The notes: generated by a model not told the origin, from the sequence alone. A stretch of DNA of 24,776 bases from DASRSS01 sp035656335 (GCA_035656335.1 DASRSS010000193.1:1-24776); one strand, 5' to 3'. Numbered from the stretch's first letter, positions 7,136 through 15,158 are shown. A program made the numbers and translations.

Positions 7136-9319
7136 TCAGTCCTCGGGCTTGCGCATCGTCGCGGCGACGGCGGCCGGGACGAGTTCGTGCCGCGCGAACG
7201 CGCGCGTGAACCGTCCGCTGCCGGCGGTCAGCGACCGCAGCGTGATCGCGTACCGGGTCAGCTCGATCTCGGGCAGCTCGGCGTGCACGACCGTTCGCTC
7301 CATCCCCGCGGGCGCGTCCGGATCCGGCTCGGTGCCGGTGACCCGGCCGCGGCGGCCGGACAGGTCCGACAGCACCGCGCCGACGTGCGCGTCCGGGACG
7401 GTGACGTCCACGGTCGCGATCGGCTCCAGCAGCGTCAGCCGCCCGTTCGCCGCCGCGTCCTTGATCGCGAGCGAGCCGGCCGTCTGGAACGCGGCGTCGG
7501 ACGAGTCCACGCTGTGCGCCTTGCCGTCGACGAGCGTGACCCGCACGTCGACGACCGGGATGTGCTCCTGGTCGAGTCCGGCAGCGAGCTGTGCGCGAAC
7601 CCCTTTCTCCACCGAGGAGATGAACTGCGACGGCACCGCCCCGCCGACCACCTTGTCGACGAACTCCACGCCCGAACCGCGCGGCAACGGGGTGACGATC
7701 ACGTCGCACACGGCGTACTGGCCGTGCCCGCCGGACTGCTTGACCAGCCGGCCGTGCCCGCGCGCCTCGGCGGTGAACGTCTCGCCCAGCGCGACCCGCA
7801 GCGGGACGGTGTCGACGTGCGCGCCGGTCGCGCGCAGCCGGTCCAGCACGAGGTCCGCGTGCGCCTCGCCCAGGCACCACAGCACCAGCTGGCCGGTCTC
7901 GGCGTTGCGCTCCACGCGCACGGTCGGGTCGCCCGCGGTGAGCCGTCCGAGCGCCTTCGCGAGCGCGTCCTCGTCGCCGCGCGTCGCCGCCTGGACGGCG
8001 AGCGGCAGCAGCGGTTCGGGCATGTCCCACGGCGCGATGAGCAGCGGATTCGCCTTGTCGGAAACGGTGTCTCCGGTCTCGGCGGTGCCCAGCCGGCCGA
8101 TCGCGCAGATGTCGCCGGCGATCGCGCGGTCGATCGGACGCAGCGTCGCGCCGAGCGGGGAGTGCAGCTGGCCGACCTTCTCGTCGAAGTCGTGATCGGC
8201 GTGCGTGCTGTCGCCGCGCTCGGCGGCGCCGTGTCCCGAGATGTGCACCGCGGTCTCGGACGTGATCGTCCCGGAGAACACGCGCAGCACCGACAGCCGG
8301 CCGAGGTACGGGTCGACGGAGGTGCGGACGATCTCGGCAACCAGCGGCCCACTCGGGTCGCAGCTGAGCATCGGCCCGGGCGAACCGTCCAGCGTCGTGG
8401 TCCGCGGCGGGTCCAGCTCGACCGGTGACGGAAAGCCGCCGGACAGCACCTCCAGCAGCTCGGCCAGCCCGAGCCCGGTGGACGCGCACACGGGCAGCAC
8501 CGGGAAGAACGTGCCGCGCGCGACGGCGGTCTCCAGGTCGTCGACCAGCACCTCCAGGCCGATCTGCTCGCCGGCGAGGTAGCGGTCCAGCAGCGACTCG
8601 TCCTCGCTGTTGTTGATGATCGCCTCGATCAGCGCCGCGCGTGGGCCGTCCACGTCCACGTCGACGGGTTCGGACGACTGCCGTGGCGGGAAGCCCTCGG
8701 TGTAGTCGTAGCCGGTCCGCGTGAGGAGCCCGACCAGCGTGGTCGGGCACTCGCCGGAGCCGGCCGCGATTGGCACGTACAGCGGCAGCACGTCCTGCCC
8801 GTCCGCACCGCCGAACACCTGCTGGCAGGACGCGACCGTTGCCGCGTAGTCGGCGCGCGGCGCGTCCAGCTTGGTGATCACCACCGCGCGCGGGATGCCG
8901 AGCGCCGCGCACTCCTCCCACAGCGTCACCGTGATCGGGTCGATCGCGTCCGCGGCCGAGACGACGAACAGGGCGGCGTCCGCGGCACGCAGGCCGGCCC
9001 GCAGCTCGCCGGTGAAGTCGGGGTAACCCGGCGTGTCCAGCAGGTTGACCACCACGCCGTCCCACCGCAGCGGGCACACGGACAGCGCGACGGAACGCTG
9101 CTGCGACACCTCGACCGGATCGTGATCGCTCACGGTCGTCCCGTCCGCGATCGTTCCCGCACGGGGGATCGTCCCCGTGGCTGCGAGCAACGCCTCGACA
9201 AGCGTGGTCTTGCCGCCGGCGGAGTGACCGACCAGCGCGACGTTGCGGATCTTCTCGGGCCGGTCGGCCGGGTCGAACGAGGCCGTCGCAGTCCGGGTGG
9301 CGGCCTTCTTCGTCGACAT
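7136..9319 (-). CDS. fusA2: Elongation factor G-like GTPase (EF-G2/FusA2 type)
   Basis: This 727-residue protein has the full EF-G domain plan and matches the actinobacterial FusA2 subgroup (M. tuberculosis Rv0120c type). The GTPase motifs are atypical: P-loop GHSAGGKTT (31-39), QQRSVAL in switch I (73-79) in place of the usual RGIT, DTPGYPDF (95-102) with Tyr in place of the catalytic His of DTPGH, and TKLD (149-152) in place of NKMD. Later EF-G signatures are present: GEAHADLVLD, KQSGGHGQYAVCD and GRRGRV. The loss of the switch His argues that it is not the main translocase. The role of EF-G2 is unclear. ATG 9319 follows a GGAGG site 9-10 nt upstream. A longer open frame upstream has no supporting homology. 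Confidence 0.9.
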   Translation of the reverse strand: MSTKKAATRTATASFDPADRPEKIRNVALVGHSAGGKTTLVEALLAATGTIPRAGTIADGTTVSDHDPVEVSQQRSVALSVCPLRWDGVVVNLLDTPGYPDFTGELRAGLRAADAALFVVSAADAIDPITVTLWEECAALGIPRAVVITKLDAPRADYAATVASCQQVFGGADGQDVLPLYVPIAAGSGECPTTLVGLLTRTGYDYTEGFPPRQSSEPVDVDVDGPRAALIEAIINNSEDESLLDRYLAGEQIGLEVLVDDLETAVARGTFFPVLPVCASTGLGLAELLEVLSGGFPSPVELDPPRTTTLDGSPGPMLSCDPSGPLVAEIVRTSVDPYLGRLSVLRVFSGTITSETAVHISGHGAAERGDSTHADHDFDEKVGQLHSPLGATLRPIDRAIAGDICAIGRLGTAETGDTVSDKANPLLIAPWDMPEPLLPLAVQAATRGDEDALAKALGRLTAGDPTVRVERNAETGQLVLWCLGEAHADLVLDRLRATGAHVDTVPLRVALGETFTAEARGHGRLVKQSGGHGQYAVCDVIVTPLPRGSGVEFVDKVVGGAVPSQFISSVEKGVRAQLAAGLDQEHIPVVDVRVTLVDGKAHSVDSSDAAFQTAGSLAIKDAAANGRLTLLEPIATVDVTVPDAHVGAVLSDLSGRRGRVTGTEPDPDAPAGMERTVVHAELPEIELTRYAITLRSLTAGSGRFTRAFARHELVPAAVAATMRKPED

Positions 9320-9409
9320 CGCGGCGGCCTCCAGCTAGTCGTTCGAACGTATTCGGGGCTGTTCCTGCATTCGACACCCAACTTCCCGCGCGGACAACCC
9401 GACGCCGCC

Positions 9410-9434
9410 AGATCGGACGATCTGATCGGATCAG
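9410..9434. promoter_or_regulatory. Two adjoining palindromes in the fusA2/pgsA divergent region
   Basis: AGATCGGACGATCT (9410-9423, 6-bp arms) overlaps CTGATCGGATCAG (9422-9434, 6-bp arms). The two share the direct repeat GATCGGA. A possible pgsA -10, TATCGT, lies at 9444-9449. The arrangement resembles a double operator able to affect both divergent genes, but no regulator is identified. Confidence 0.35.
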
Positions 9435-9517
9435 GGATACAGCTATCGTTAGACCGCTCGAACCAGGCCGACGGTGGGCCGAGCGCCCACGACACCCGGA
9501 ACGGATTGCCACGCAGC

Positions 9518-10147
9518 GTGTTCACCGCCTTCTTCCGCGTCCTGTTCATCAGGCTGCTCAACCCGTTCGGCGCCTGGTTGGCGCGCATCGGCGTCACGCC
9601 GAACGCGATCACGATCGTGGGCACGCTGGGCACGATCGCGTGCTCGATCCTGTTCCTCGGGCGCGGCTGGTGGATGACCGCGGCGCTGAGCATCTGGGCG
9701 CTCGCGATGTTCGACGCGCTGGACGGGCTCGTGGCGCGCGTGGGCGGGACGAGCTCGCGCTTCGGCGCGGTGCTCGACTCGACGTGCGACCGGTTCGCCG
9801 ACGCCGCCGTATTCGGCTCGATCGCCTGGTACTTCGCGCAGCACGGCCAGCGCTGGATGATGCTGGCCGCGCTGCTGTGCCTGGTGCTCGGCTCGGTGAC
9901 GTCCTACATCCGCTCGCGCGCGGAGGCCGCCGGGTTCACCTGCCGGGTGGGCATCGCCGAGCGCACCGACCGGTTGATCATCGTGCTGACGGGAACCGGA
10001 TTGACCGGTGATCCGTTCCACTGGCCGTACCTGCAGGCCATCGCGCTGTGGCTGCTGGTCGCCGCGTCGACGATCACGGTGGGCCAGCGGCTGGCGACGG
10101 TGTACCAGCAGGCGAAGGCGAATCCGGTACCGGCCACGGAGGTGTGA
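9518..10147 (+). CDS. pgsA: CDP-alcohol phosphatidyltransferase, phosphatidylinositol phosphate synthase type
   Basis: This membrane enzyme of about 209 residues matches the actinobacterial PIP synthase, which joins CDP-diacylglycerol to inositol 1-phosphate on the cytoplasmic face. The full CDP-alcohol phosphotransferase signature D-x2-DG-x2-AR-x8-G-x3-D-x3-D is present at 66-91 (DALDGLVAR, then GAVLDSTCD). About six hydrophobic helices are visible. The start is uncertain. GTG 9518 aligns with M. tuberculosis PgsA1 and has GGAACGGA about 12 nt upstream; TTG 9506 is an alternative. The open frame extends to 9122 but overlaps the divergent gene. The stop overlaps the patA-like ATG by one base. 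In other actinomycetes a HIT-family gene and thrS often precede pgsA; here fusA2 does. Confidence 0.88.
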   Translation: MFTAFFRVLFIRLLNPFGAWLARIGVTPNAITIVGTLGTIACSILFLGRGWWMTAALSIWALAMFDALDGLVARVGGTSSRFGAVLDSTCDRFADAAVFGSIAWYFAQHGQRWMMLAALLCLVLGSVTSYIRSRAEAAGFTCRVGIAERTDRLIIVLTGTGLTGDPFHWPYLQAIALWLLVAASTITVGQRLATVYQQAKANPVPATEV

Positions 10148-11109
10148 TGTTCGAGCGCGTGCGGGCGGGCGTCGCCGATCTCGGCTACGCGGCCGGCTGG
10201 AGCGTCGTGAAGTCCGCCCCGACCGGACTGTCCGAACGCGCCTTCCGCGCGGCGGCGGACGCTGCGGCGGTGCGCAACGGCGGCGGCACCCGGCAGCTGC
10301 GCAAGAACCTGCGCCGTGTCGTCGGCCCGGCGGTGTCCGAGCTGCGCATGGACCAACTCGTCGGCGACGCGCTGCGCTCGTACTCGCGCTATTGGCTGGA
10401 GACGTTCCGCCTGCCGCGCATGGATCACGCCGACGTCATCCGGCGCACCGACGCGAACACGACCGGTGCCGAACACATCGACGCCGCCGTCGACGCGGGG
10501 CGCGGCTTCATCCTCGCGCTGCCGCACATCGGCAACTGGGACGTCGCCGGGCTGTGGCTGATCGACCGCTACCAGCGGCCGTTCACGACGGTGGCCGAAC
10601 GGCTCAAGCCCGAGTCGCTGTACGACCGCTTCGTCGCCTACCGCGAGGGCCTGGGCTTCGAGGTGCTGCCGCTGACCGGTGGCGAGCGCTCGGCGACATC
10701 GGTGCTCACCGAGCGGCTGCAGGCCGGTGGCGGCGTGTGCCTGCTCGGCGATCGCGACCTGTCCCGCAACGGGGTCGAGGTGCAGTTCTTCGGCGAGGCC
10801 GCCAAGATGCCGCCCGGTCCGGCGCTGCTCGCGGCGACCACCGGCGCGGCGCTGATCCCGGTGAGCATGTGGTTCACCGAGGACGGCTGGGGCCAGCGCA
10901 TCGATCCGCCGATCGAGCTGGGCGGACCGGAGGACGGCCGCCTCGCCGACCGGGTGCGCGCCGGCACGCAGCGGCTCGCGGACGCGTTCGCCGAGCACAT
11001 CGCGGCGCACCCGATCGACTGGCACATGCTGCAGCGGCTGTGGCTGGCCGACCTCCCGCCGCGCCCCGACGCGTCCGCCGCGCCGCTCGCCCCGGCCGCC
11101 GCGGTCTGA
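10147..11109 (+). CDS. patA: Phosphatidylinositol mannoside acyltransferase (PatA-like)
   Basis: This 320-residue protein belongs to the LpxL/HtrB acyltransferase family. In actinobacteria PatA transfers palmitoyl from acyl-CoA to the 6-position of the mannose of PIM1/PIM2 on the inner membrane face. The catalytic pair is HIGNWD (His127, Asp132), matching the His126/Asp131 pair of mycobacterial PatA. GDRDLSRNGVEV is typical of the family. There is an amphipathic N-terminus and no true signal peptide. ATG 10147 shares one base with the pgsA stop. The gene ends 3 nt before pimA, so the three form one operon. Confidence 0.93.
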   Translation: MFERVRAGVADLGYAAGWSVVKSAPTGLSERAFRAAADAAAVRNGGGTRQLRKNLRRVVGPAVSELRMDQLVGDALRSYSRYWLETFRLPRMDHADVIRRTDANTTGAEHIDAAVDAGRGFILALPHIGNWDVAGLWLIDRYQRPFTTVAERLKPESLYDRFVAYREGLGFEVLPLTGGERSATSVLTERLQAGGGVCLLGDRDLSRNGVEVQFFGEAAKMPPGPALLAATTGAALIPVSMWFTEDGWGQRIDPPIELGGPEDGRLADRVRAGTQRLADAFAEHIAAHPIDWHMLQRLWLADLPPRPDASAAPLAPAAAV

Positions 11110-11112
11110 CCG

Positions 11113-12255
11113 GTGCGCGTCGGGATCGTCTGCCCGTACTCCTGGGACATCCCCGGGGGCGTGCAGGCGCACGTCCGCGACCTCGCCGAGAAGCTGATCG
11201 AGCTCGGCCACACGGTGTCCGTGCTCGCGCCCGGCGACGAGGACATGGCCGGCCTGCCGCCCTACGTCGTGGTCGCCGGTAAGGCCGTCCCGATCCCGTA
11301 CAACGGCTCGGTCGCGCGGCTGCAGTTCGGCGTCGTCTCGGCGGCGCGCGTGCGGCGGTGGCTGCGCGACGGCAGCTTCGACGTGGTGCACGTGCACGAG
11401 CCGGCGCCACCGAGCCTGTCCCTGCTCACCTGCATGATCCACGACGGCCCGCTGGTCGCGACGTTCCACGCGGCCACCGTCCGGTCCCGGTTCCTGGCCA
11501 TGTTCGACACCGTGCTGCAGCCGTTCCTGGAGAAGCTGTCCGGACGGATCGCGGTGTCGCCCGCCGCGCGCAAGGTGATCGTCGAGCACCTGGGCGGCGA
11601 CGCGGTCGTGATCCCCAACGGCGTGGCCGTCGAGCACTTCATGGACGCCGAACCGCTGCCCGGCTATCCGCGCCACCCGGCCGCCGAGAACGGGGGCGGG
11701 ACGATCGGGTTCATCGGGCGTTACGACGAACCGCGCAAGGGCATGGACGTGCTCGTCGGCGCGGTCGAGCAGCTCGCGCCGCACCGGCCCGGCCTGCGGG
11801 TGCTGGTCGCCGGCCGCGGCGACGCCGACGAGTTCCGTGCGCGCCTGCCGCGATCGGTCGCCGACCGGGTGCAGCTGCTCGGCCAGGTCAGCGAGATCGA
11901 CAAGGCCCGGCTGCTGCGCAGCGTCGACCTGTACTGCGCGCCGAACACCGGCCAGGAGAGCTTCGGCGTGATCCTGCTCGAGGCGATGGCCGCGCGCACC
12001 GCGGTGGTCGCCAGCGACATCGACGCGTTCCGCCGCGTGCTGGACGGCGGGCGTGCCGGTGCCCTGTTCGAGGCGGGGAACTCGTCCGCGCTGGCCGGGG
12101 TTCTGGACGCCCTGCTGGACGATCCGGCGCGCCGTGCGGAGCTCGTCGCGCTCGGTGCGCAGGCCGTCCGCCCGTTCGACTGGAACGTGGTGGCCGCCGA
12201 GGTGTTGCGCGTGTACGAGCTGGCAATCGCGGGTGCCGGCATCACCGGCCGTTAG
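11113..12255 (+). CDS. pimA: Phosphatidylinositol alpha-mannosyltransferase PimA
   Basis: This 380-residue GT-B glycosyltransferase (family GT4) transfers the first mannose from GDP-mannose to phosphatidylinositol. It aligns along its length with mycobacterial PimA: CPYSWDIPGGVQAHV (7-21), VPIPYNGSVARL (59-70), VATFHAATV with His119 matching catalytic His118, GRYDEPRKGM (202-211; Arg203, Lys209 for the donor phosphates), and APNTGQESFG (276-285) with Glu282 and Glu290. GTG 11113 starts 3 nt after the patA stop and matches the family N-terminus. Its TAG stop forms the first three bases of the next gene's -10 box. Confidence 0.96.
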   Translation: MRVGIVCPYSWDIPGGVQAHVRDLAEKLIELGHTVSVLAPGDEDMAGLPPYVVVAGKAVPIPYNGSVARLQFGVVSAARVRRWLRDGSFDVVHVHEPAPPSLSLLTCMIHDGPLVATFHAATVRSRFLAMFDTVLQPFLEKLSGRIAVSPAARKVIVEHLGGDAVVIPNGVAVEHFMDAEPLPGYPRHPAAENGGGTIGFIGRYDEPRKGMDVLVGAVEQLAPHRPGLRVLVAGRGDADEFRARLPRSVADRVQLLGQVSEIDKARLLRSVDLYCAPNTGQESFGVILLEAMAARTAVVASDIDAFRRVLDGGRAGALFEAGNSSALAGVLDALLDDPARRAELVALGAQAVRPFDWNVVAAEVLRVYELAIAGAGITGR

Positions 12256-12258
12256 AGT
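12253..12258 (+). promoter_or_regulatory. -10 box for leaderless LemA-like gene
   Basis: TAGAGT begins with the pimA stop codon and ends 6 nt before GTG 12265. There is no ribosome site in the 9-nt gap, so leaderless initiation is likely. Confidence 0.5.
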
Positions 12259-12264
12259 CGGCCG

Positions 12265-12825
12265 GTGCTCTCCGTCGGCTGGCTGTTCCTCGCCGTTGGC
12301 GTGGCGATCCTGCTGGCGATGTGGGTGACGTTCACGGTGACCCGGCTGGACCGGCTGCACGCCCGCGTGGACGGCGCCTGGGCGGCCCTCGACGCGCAGC
12401 TGGTGCGCCGCGCGGCCGCGTTGCAGCACGTGGCCGAATCGCCGGACAGCGGCGCGCCGGACCGGCTGCGCGAGCCCTGCGACAGCGCGGCCAAGCAGGC
12501 GCTGAGCGTCGAGGACGCCAAGCGCAACGCGAGCGTGGACGTCGACGAGTACCGGTTCCGCCGCCAGGCCGCCGAGAACACGGTGGGGCGCATGATCGGC
12601 GAGCTCGCGGACGTCGCGGTGATGCTGCACCCGGTGGCCGCGGCGGAGCTGCAGGAGGGCGCCGCCCGGGTTCGCGTAGCTCGTCGCTTTTACAATGATG
12701 CGGTCCGGGACACGCGGGCGCTGCGGTCGAGGCGGATGCCAAGGCTGCTGCATCTGGCCGGGCGACGGGCCATGCCGCAGTTCTTCGACATCGACGACAC
12801 CGGCACGATTCCGATCTCCACCTGA
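12265..12825 (+). CDS. LemA-family-like membrane protein
   Basis: This 186-residue protein has one N-terminal transmembrane helix (about 3-24). A helical segment LHARVDGAWAALDAQLVRR (about 31-49) resembles the LemA pattern of a Val/Trp-rich helix before a DVQLKRR motif. ARRFYNDAVRD matches the LemA signature near the C-terminal helix. The middle of the usual LemA helical bundle looks degenerate (Pro/Ser-containing about 60-75). LemA proteins sit in the membrane with a helical bundle outside or inside; their function is unclear. It starts 9 nt after pimA and ends 14 nt before a lipoprotein gene, probably co-transcribed. A similar gene often follows pimA in actinomycetes. Confidence 0.68.
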   Translation: MLSVGWLFLAVGVAILLAMWVTFTVTRLDRLHARVDGAWAALDAQLVRRAAALQHVAESPDSGAPDRLREPCDSAAKQALSVEDAKRNASVDVDEYRFRRQAAENTVGRMIGELADVAVMLHPVAAAELQEGAARVRVARRFYNDAVRDTRALRSRRMPRLLHLAGRRAMPQFFDIDDTGTIPIST

Positions 12826-12839
12826 GCGAAGGACGACGC

Positions 12840-13907
12840 ATGACGATGCCGAAGCGCGCAATCGGGCTGGCCTGCGCCGCGCTCGCCACGGCCGGGCTCG
12901 CCGCCTGCGGCGGAGGCTCCAAGCCGAGCTCGCCGCCGACGACGCAGCCGCCGGCGACCTCGACGAGCACGCCGGCCCCGAGCACGAGCTCGGCCGCGCC
13001 CGCCGCCGTGAACCCGTTCACGGGCGAGGGCCCGGCGCCGAAGTCGCCGACCGTCATCGTGAAGATCGACGACACCGCCCCGGGCCGGCCGCAGGTCGGT
13101 ATCGACAAGGCGGACATCGTCTACGTCGAGGCGGTCGAGGGCGGGCTGACCCGGCTCGCCGCGGTGTTCGGCAGTGACAAGCCGACGACGGTCGGCTACG
13201 TGCGCAGCACGCGCCCGAGCGACCCCGACCTGTTCCTGCAGTTCGGCAAGATCACCGAGGCGTACTCCGGCGGCGCGCACGACTCGTTGCCGCGCGTGCA
13301 CCGCTCCGGCATCACCAGCTGGAGCAACGACGCCGGCGCCGCGTTCTACAGCCGGCAGCCGCACGCCGGTGACCACGGCTACATCAACCTGGTCCTCAAT
13401 GTGCGCAAGGTCGCGCAGCACGTGAAGACCCCGCGTCCGAAGAGCATCGGCTGGACGTTCAACCCGAGCCTGGCCGGGCTGTCGGCCACGCCGGCGCCGA
13501 AGATCTCCACCGCCGTCAGCGGCTCGTACTCGCCGGGCGCCGGCACACCGGTCACGTTCCGCTGGAGCGCGCACCTGAAGAAGTACGTGCGCTACATCAA
13601 CGGCGTCGCGCAGAAGGCCGCGGACGGCAAACCCATCGCCGCGACGAACGTGATCGTCCAGTACTGCAAGGTGGTCTCCCACCCGCAGGACACCGACGTC
13701 GCGGGCAACCCGTCGCAGTTCACCTACACCGTCGGCTCCGGCAAGGTGTTGGTCTTCCGCCAGGGCAAGCGCATCGAGGGCACCTGGTCGCGTCCGAACG
13801 AGAACGCCGGCACGACGCTGCGCACCACCGCGGGCAAGCCGCTGCCGCTGAACCCCGGCAACACCTGGGTGGTGCTGGCCACGAAGGGCACGCCGACCAC
13901 CAGCTGA
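12840..13907 (+). CDS. DUF3048 (YerB-like) lipoprotein
   Basis: This 355-residue secreted lipoprotein has a basic N-terminus, a hydrophobic stretch and the lipobox LAAC with lipidation at Cys23. A Ser/Thr/Pro-rich linker (about 27-56) leads to the DUF3048 domain, recognisable by VIVKIDDTAPGRPQVGI (72-88), KADIVYVEAVEGGLTR (90-105) and GYVRSTRP (119-126). The C-terminal part (about 220-350) corresponds to the second DUF3048 region. The family sits on the outer face of the membrane in Gram-positive bacteria and has no firmly established function. An AAGGA site lies 6 nt before ATG 12840. The gene follows the LemA-like gene by 14 nt. Confidence 0.85.
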   Translation: MTMPKRAIGLACAALATAGLAACGGGSKPSSPPTTQPPATSTSTPAPSTSSAAPAAVNPFTGEGPAPKSPTVIVKIDDTAPGRPQVGIDKADIVYVEAVEGGLTRLAAVFGSDKPTTVGYVRSTRPSDPDLFLQFGKITEAYSGGAHDSLPRVHRSGITSWSNDAGAAFYSRQPHAGDHGYINLVLNVRKVAQHVKTPRPKSIGWTFNPSLAGLSATPAPKISTAVSGSYSPGAGTPVTFRWSAHLKKYVRYINGVAQKAADGKPIAATNVIVQYCKVVSHPQDTDVAGNPSQFTYTVGSGKVLVFRQGKRIEGTWSRPNENAGTTLRTTAGKPLPLNPGNTWVVLATKGTPTTS

Positions 13908-13984
13908 GCGGGCGGGCTGACCGCGGGCTGAGCCGCAGGCCACGGGCTGCCGATCGGCTGGTCATCGGCGCCGCCGGCGCGCCG

Positions 13985-13990
13985 TAGAAT
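13985..13990 (+). promoter_or_regulatory. -10 box for leaderless pdxS
   Basis: TAGAAT ends 7 nt before ATG 13998. No Shine-Dalgarno motif is present. Together these point to a leaderless pdxS transcript. A GCGCC/GGCGC hairpin (13968-13980) sits just upstream. Confidence 0.55.
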
Positions 13991-13997
13991 CGGTGTC

Positions 13998-14894
13998 ATG
14001 TCCGAGCAGCAGCACACCGTAGGAACCGCCCGCGTCAAGCGCGGCATGGCCGAGATGCTCAAGGGCGGCGTCATCATGGACGTCGTCACGCCCGAGCAGG
14101 CCAAGATTGCCGAGGACGCCGGCGCCGTCGCCGTGATGGCGCTGGAGCGCGTCCCGGCCGACATCCGCGCCCAGGGCGGCGTGTCCCGCATGAGCGACCC
14201 GGACATGATCGACGGCATCATCGAGGCGGTCTCGATCCCGGTGATGGCCAAGGCCCGCATCGGGCACTTCGTTGAGGCCCAGGTACTCCAGTCGCTCGGC
14301 GTCGACTACATCGACGAGTCCGAGGTGCTGACCCCGGCCGACTACGCCAACCACATCGACAAGTGGGCGTTCACCGTCCCGTTCGTGTGCGGCGCGACAA
14401 ACTTGGGCGAGGCGCTGCGCCGGATCACCGAGGGCGCGGCGATGATCCGCTCCAAGGGCGAGGCCGGCACCGGTGACGTCTCCAACGCGACCACGCACAT
14501 GCGCCAGATCCGGCAGGAGATCCGCCGGTTGCAGAGCCTGCCGGAGGACGAGCTGTTCGTCGCGGCCAAGGAGTTGCAGGCGCCGTACGAGCTGGTGCGC
14601 GAGGTCGCCGAGGCCGGCAAGCTGCCGGTCGTGCTGTTCACCGCCGGCGGCATCGCTACCCCGGCGGACGCCGCGATGATGATGCAGCTCGGTGCCGAGG
14701 GCGTGTTCGTCGGCTCCGGCATCTTCAAGTCGGGCAACCCGGCCCAGCGCGCTGAGGCGATCGTCAAGGCCACCACGTTCTACGACGACCCGGACGTTAT
14801 CGCCAAGGTCTCGCGCGGGCTCGGTGAGGCGATGGTCGGGATCAACGTCGAGGAGATTCCGCAGCCGCACCGTCTCGCTGAGCGCGGCTGGTAG
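13998..14894 (+). CDS. pdxS: Pyridoxal 5'-phosphate synthase subunit PdxS
   Basis: This 298-residue (beta/alpha)8 barrel makes PLP from ribose 5-phosphate, glyceraldehyde 3-phosphate and ammonia delivered by PdxT, in a 12+12 complex. It is nearly canonical: GGVIMDVV (23-30, catalytic Asp28), PVMAKARIGH (81-90, Schiff-base Lys85), SKGEAGTGDV (152-161, second Lys153) and FTAGGIATPADAA. The N-terminus matches the family from the ATG. Unlike many actinobacteria, pdxT does not follow within a few hundred bases. A 650-bp repeat region and an XRE gene intervene, and pdxT has its own promoter. Confidence 0.97.
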   Translation: MSEQQHTVGTARVKRGMAEMLKGGVIMDVVTPEQAKIAEDAGAVAVMALERVPADIRAQGGVSRMSDPDMIDGIIEAVSIPVMAKARIGHFVEAQVLQSLGVDYIDESEVLTPADYANHIDKWAFTVPFVCGATNLGEALRRITEGAAMIRSKGEAGTGDVSNATTHMRQIRQEIRRLQSLPEDELFVAAKELQAPYELVREVAEAGKLPVVLFTAGGIATPADAAMMMQLGAEGVFVGSGIFKSGNPAQRAEAIVKATTFYDDPDVIAKVSRGLGEAMVGINVEEIPQPHRLAERGW

Positions 14895-14898
14895 CTGG

Positions 14899-14924
14899 GG
14901 CTGCGGCTGCGGCTGCGGCTGCGG
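14899..14924. repeat. GGCTGC hexamer run
   Basis: Four perfect GGCTGC units (14899-14922) plus GG, starting 5 bp after the pdxS stop. It is a slippage-prone simple repeat. Confidence 0.85.
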
Positions 14925-14990
14925 TCGAACTCTGGCATAGCCGGCTGATCGCGTGCCGCTGTTCTAGTTCGGCTCATGTGGGTCGGCGTC

Positions 14991-15056
14991 GCTGCCGGGC
15001 GATCTTCTGGGCTGCTCGGCGCCGCTGCCGGGCGATCTTCTGGGCTGCTCGGCGCC
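14991..15056. repeat. 33-bp perfect tandem duplication
   Basis: Unit 14991-15023 is repeated exactly at 15024-15056. It begins GCTGCCGGGCGATCTTCTGG. The unit length is a multiple of three, but no supported gene covers it. Confidence 0.92.
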
Positions 15057-15124
15057 GCTGATCGAGGTCTGCTAGCGGCTGGGCCTGCAGAGCCCGATGT
15101 GCCGAGTCATGTGACCGGCAAATT

Positions 15125-15158
15125 CGTGGTCTGCTCGCGCCTTTGCGGGCAGAACACG
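15125..15158. repeat. Hairpin motif, copy 1
   Basis: Arms 15125-15138 and 15145-15158 pair over 14 bp with one mismatch and one T-G pair around the 6-nt loop GCCTTT. It could fold as DNA or RNA. There is no T tract, so it is not an ordinary terminator. Confidence 0.7.

Noticed and set aside
9340..9349. CGTTCGAACG palindrome near the fusA2 start as a second SOS box
   Set aside because: The half sites are in the wrong order and spacing; LexA needs TCGAAC-N4-GTTCGA. It is only a 10-bp palindrome in the leader.
9904..12861. 985-codon open frame on the minus strand
   Set aside because: It runs antisense through pgsA, patA, pimA and the LemA-like gene and is rich in Arg, Asp and His without any domain. 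Long antisense frames are expected at this GC content.
13968..13980. GCGCC/GGCGC hairpin as terminator of the DUF3048 gene
   Set aside because: The stem is only 5 bp, has no T tract and lies in the pdxS promoter; GC-rich chance pairing is likely.
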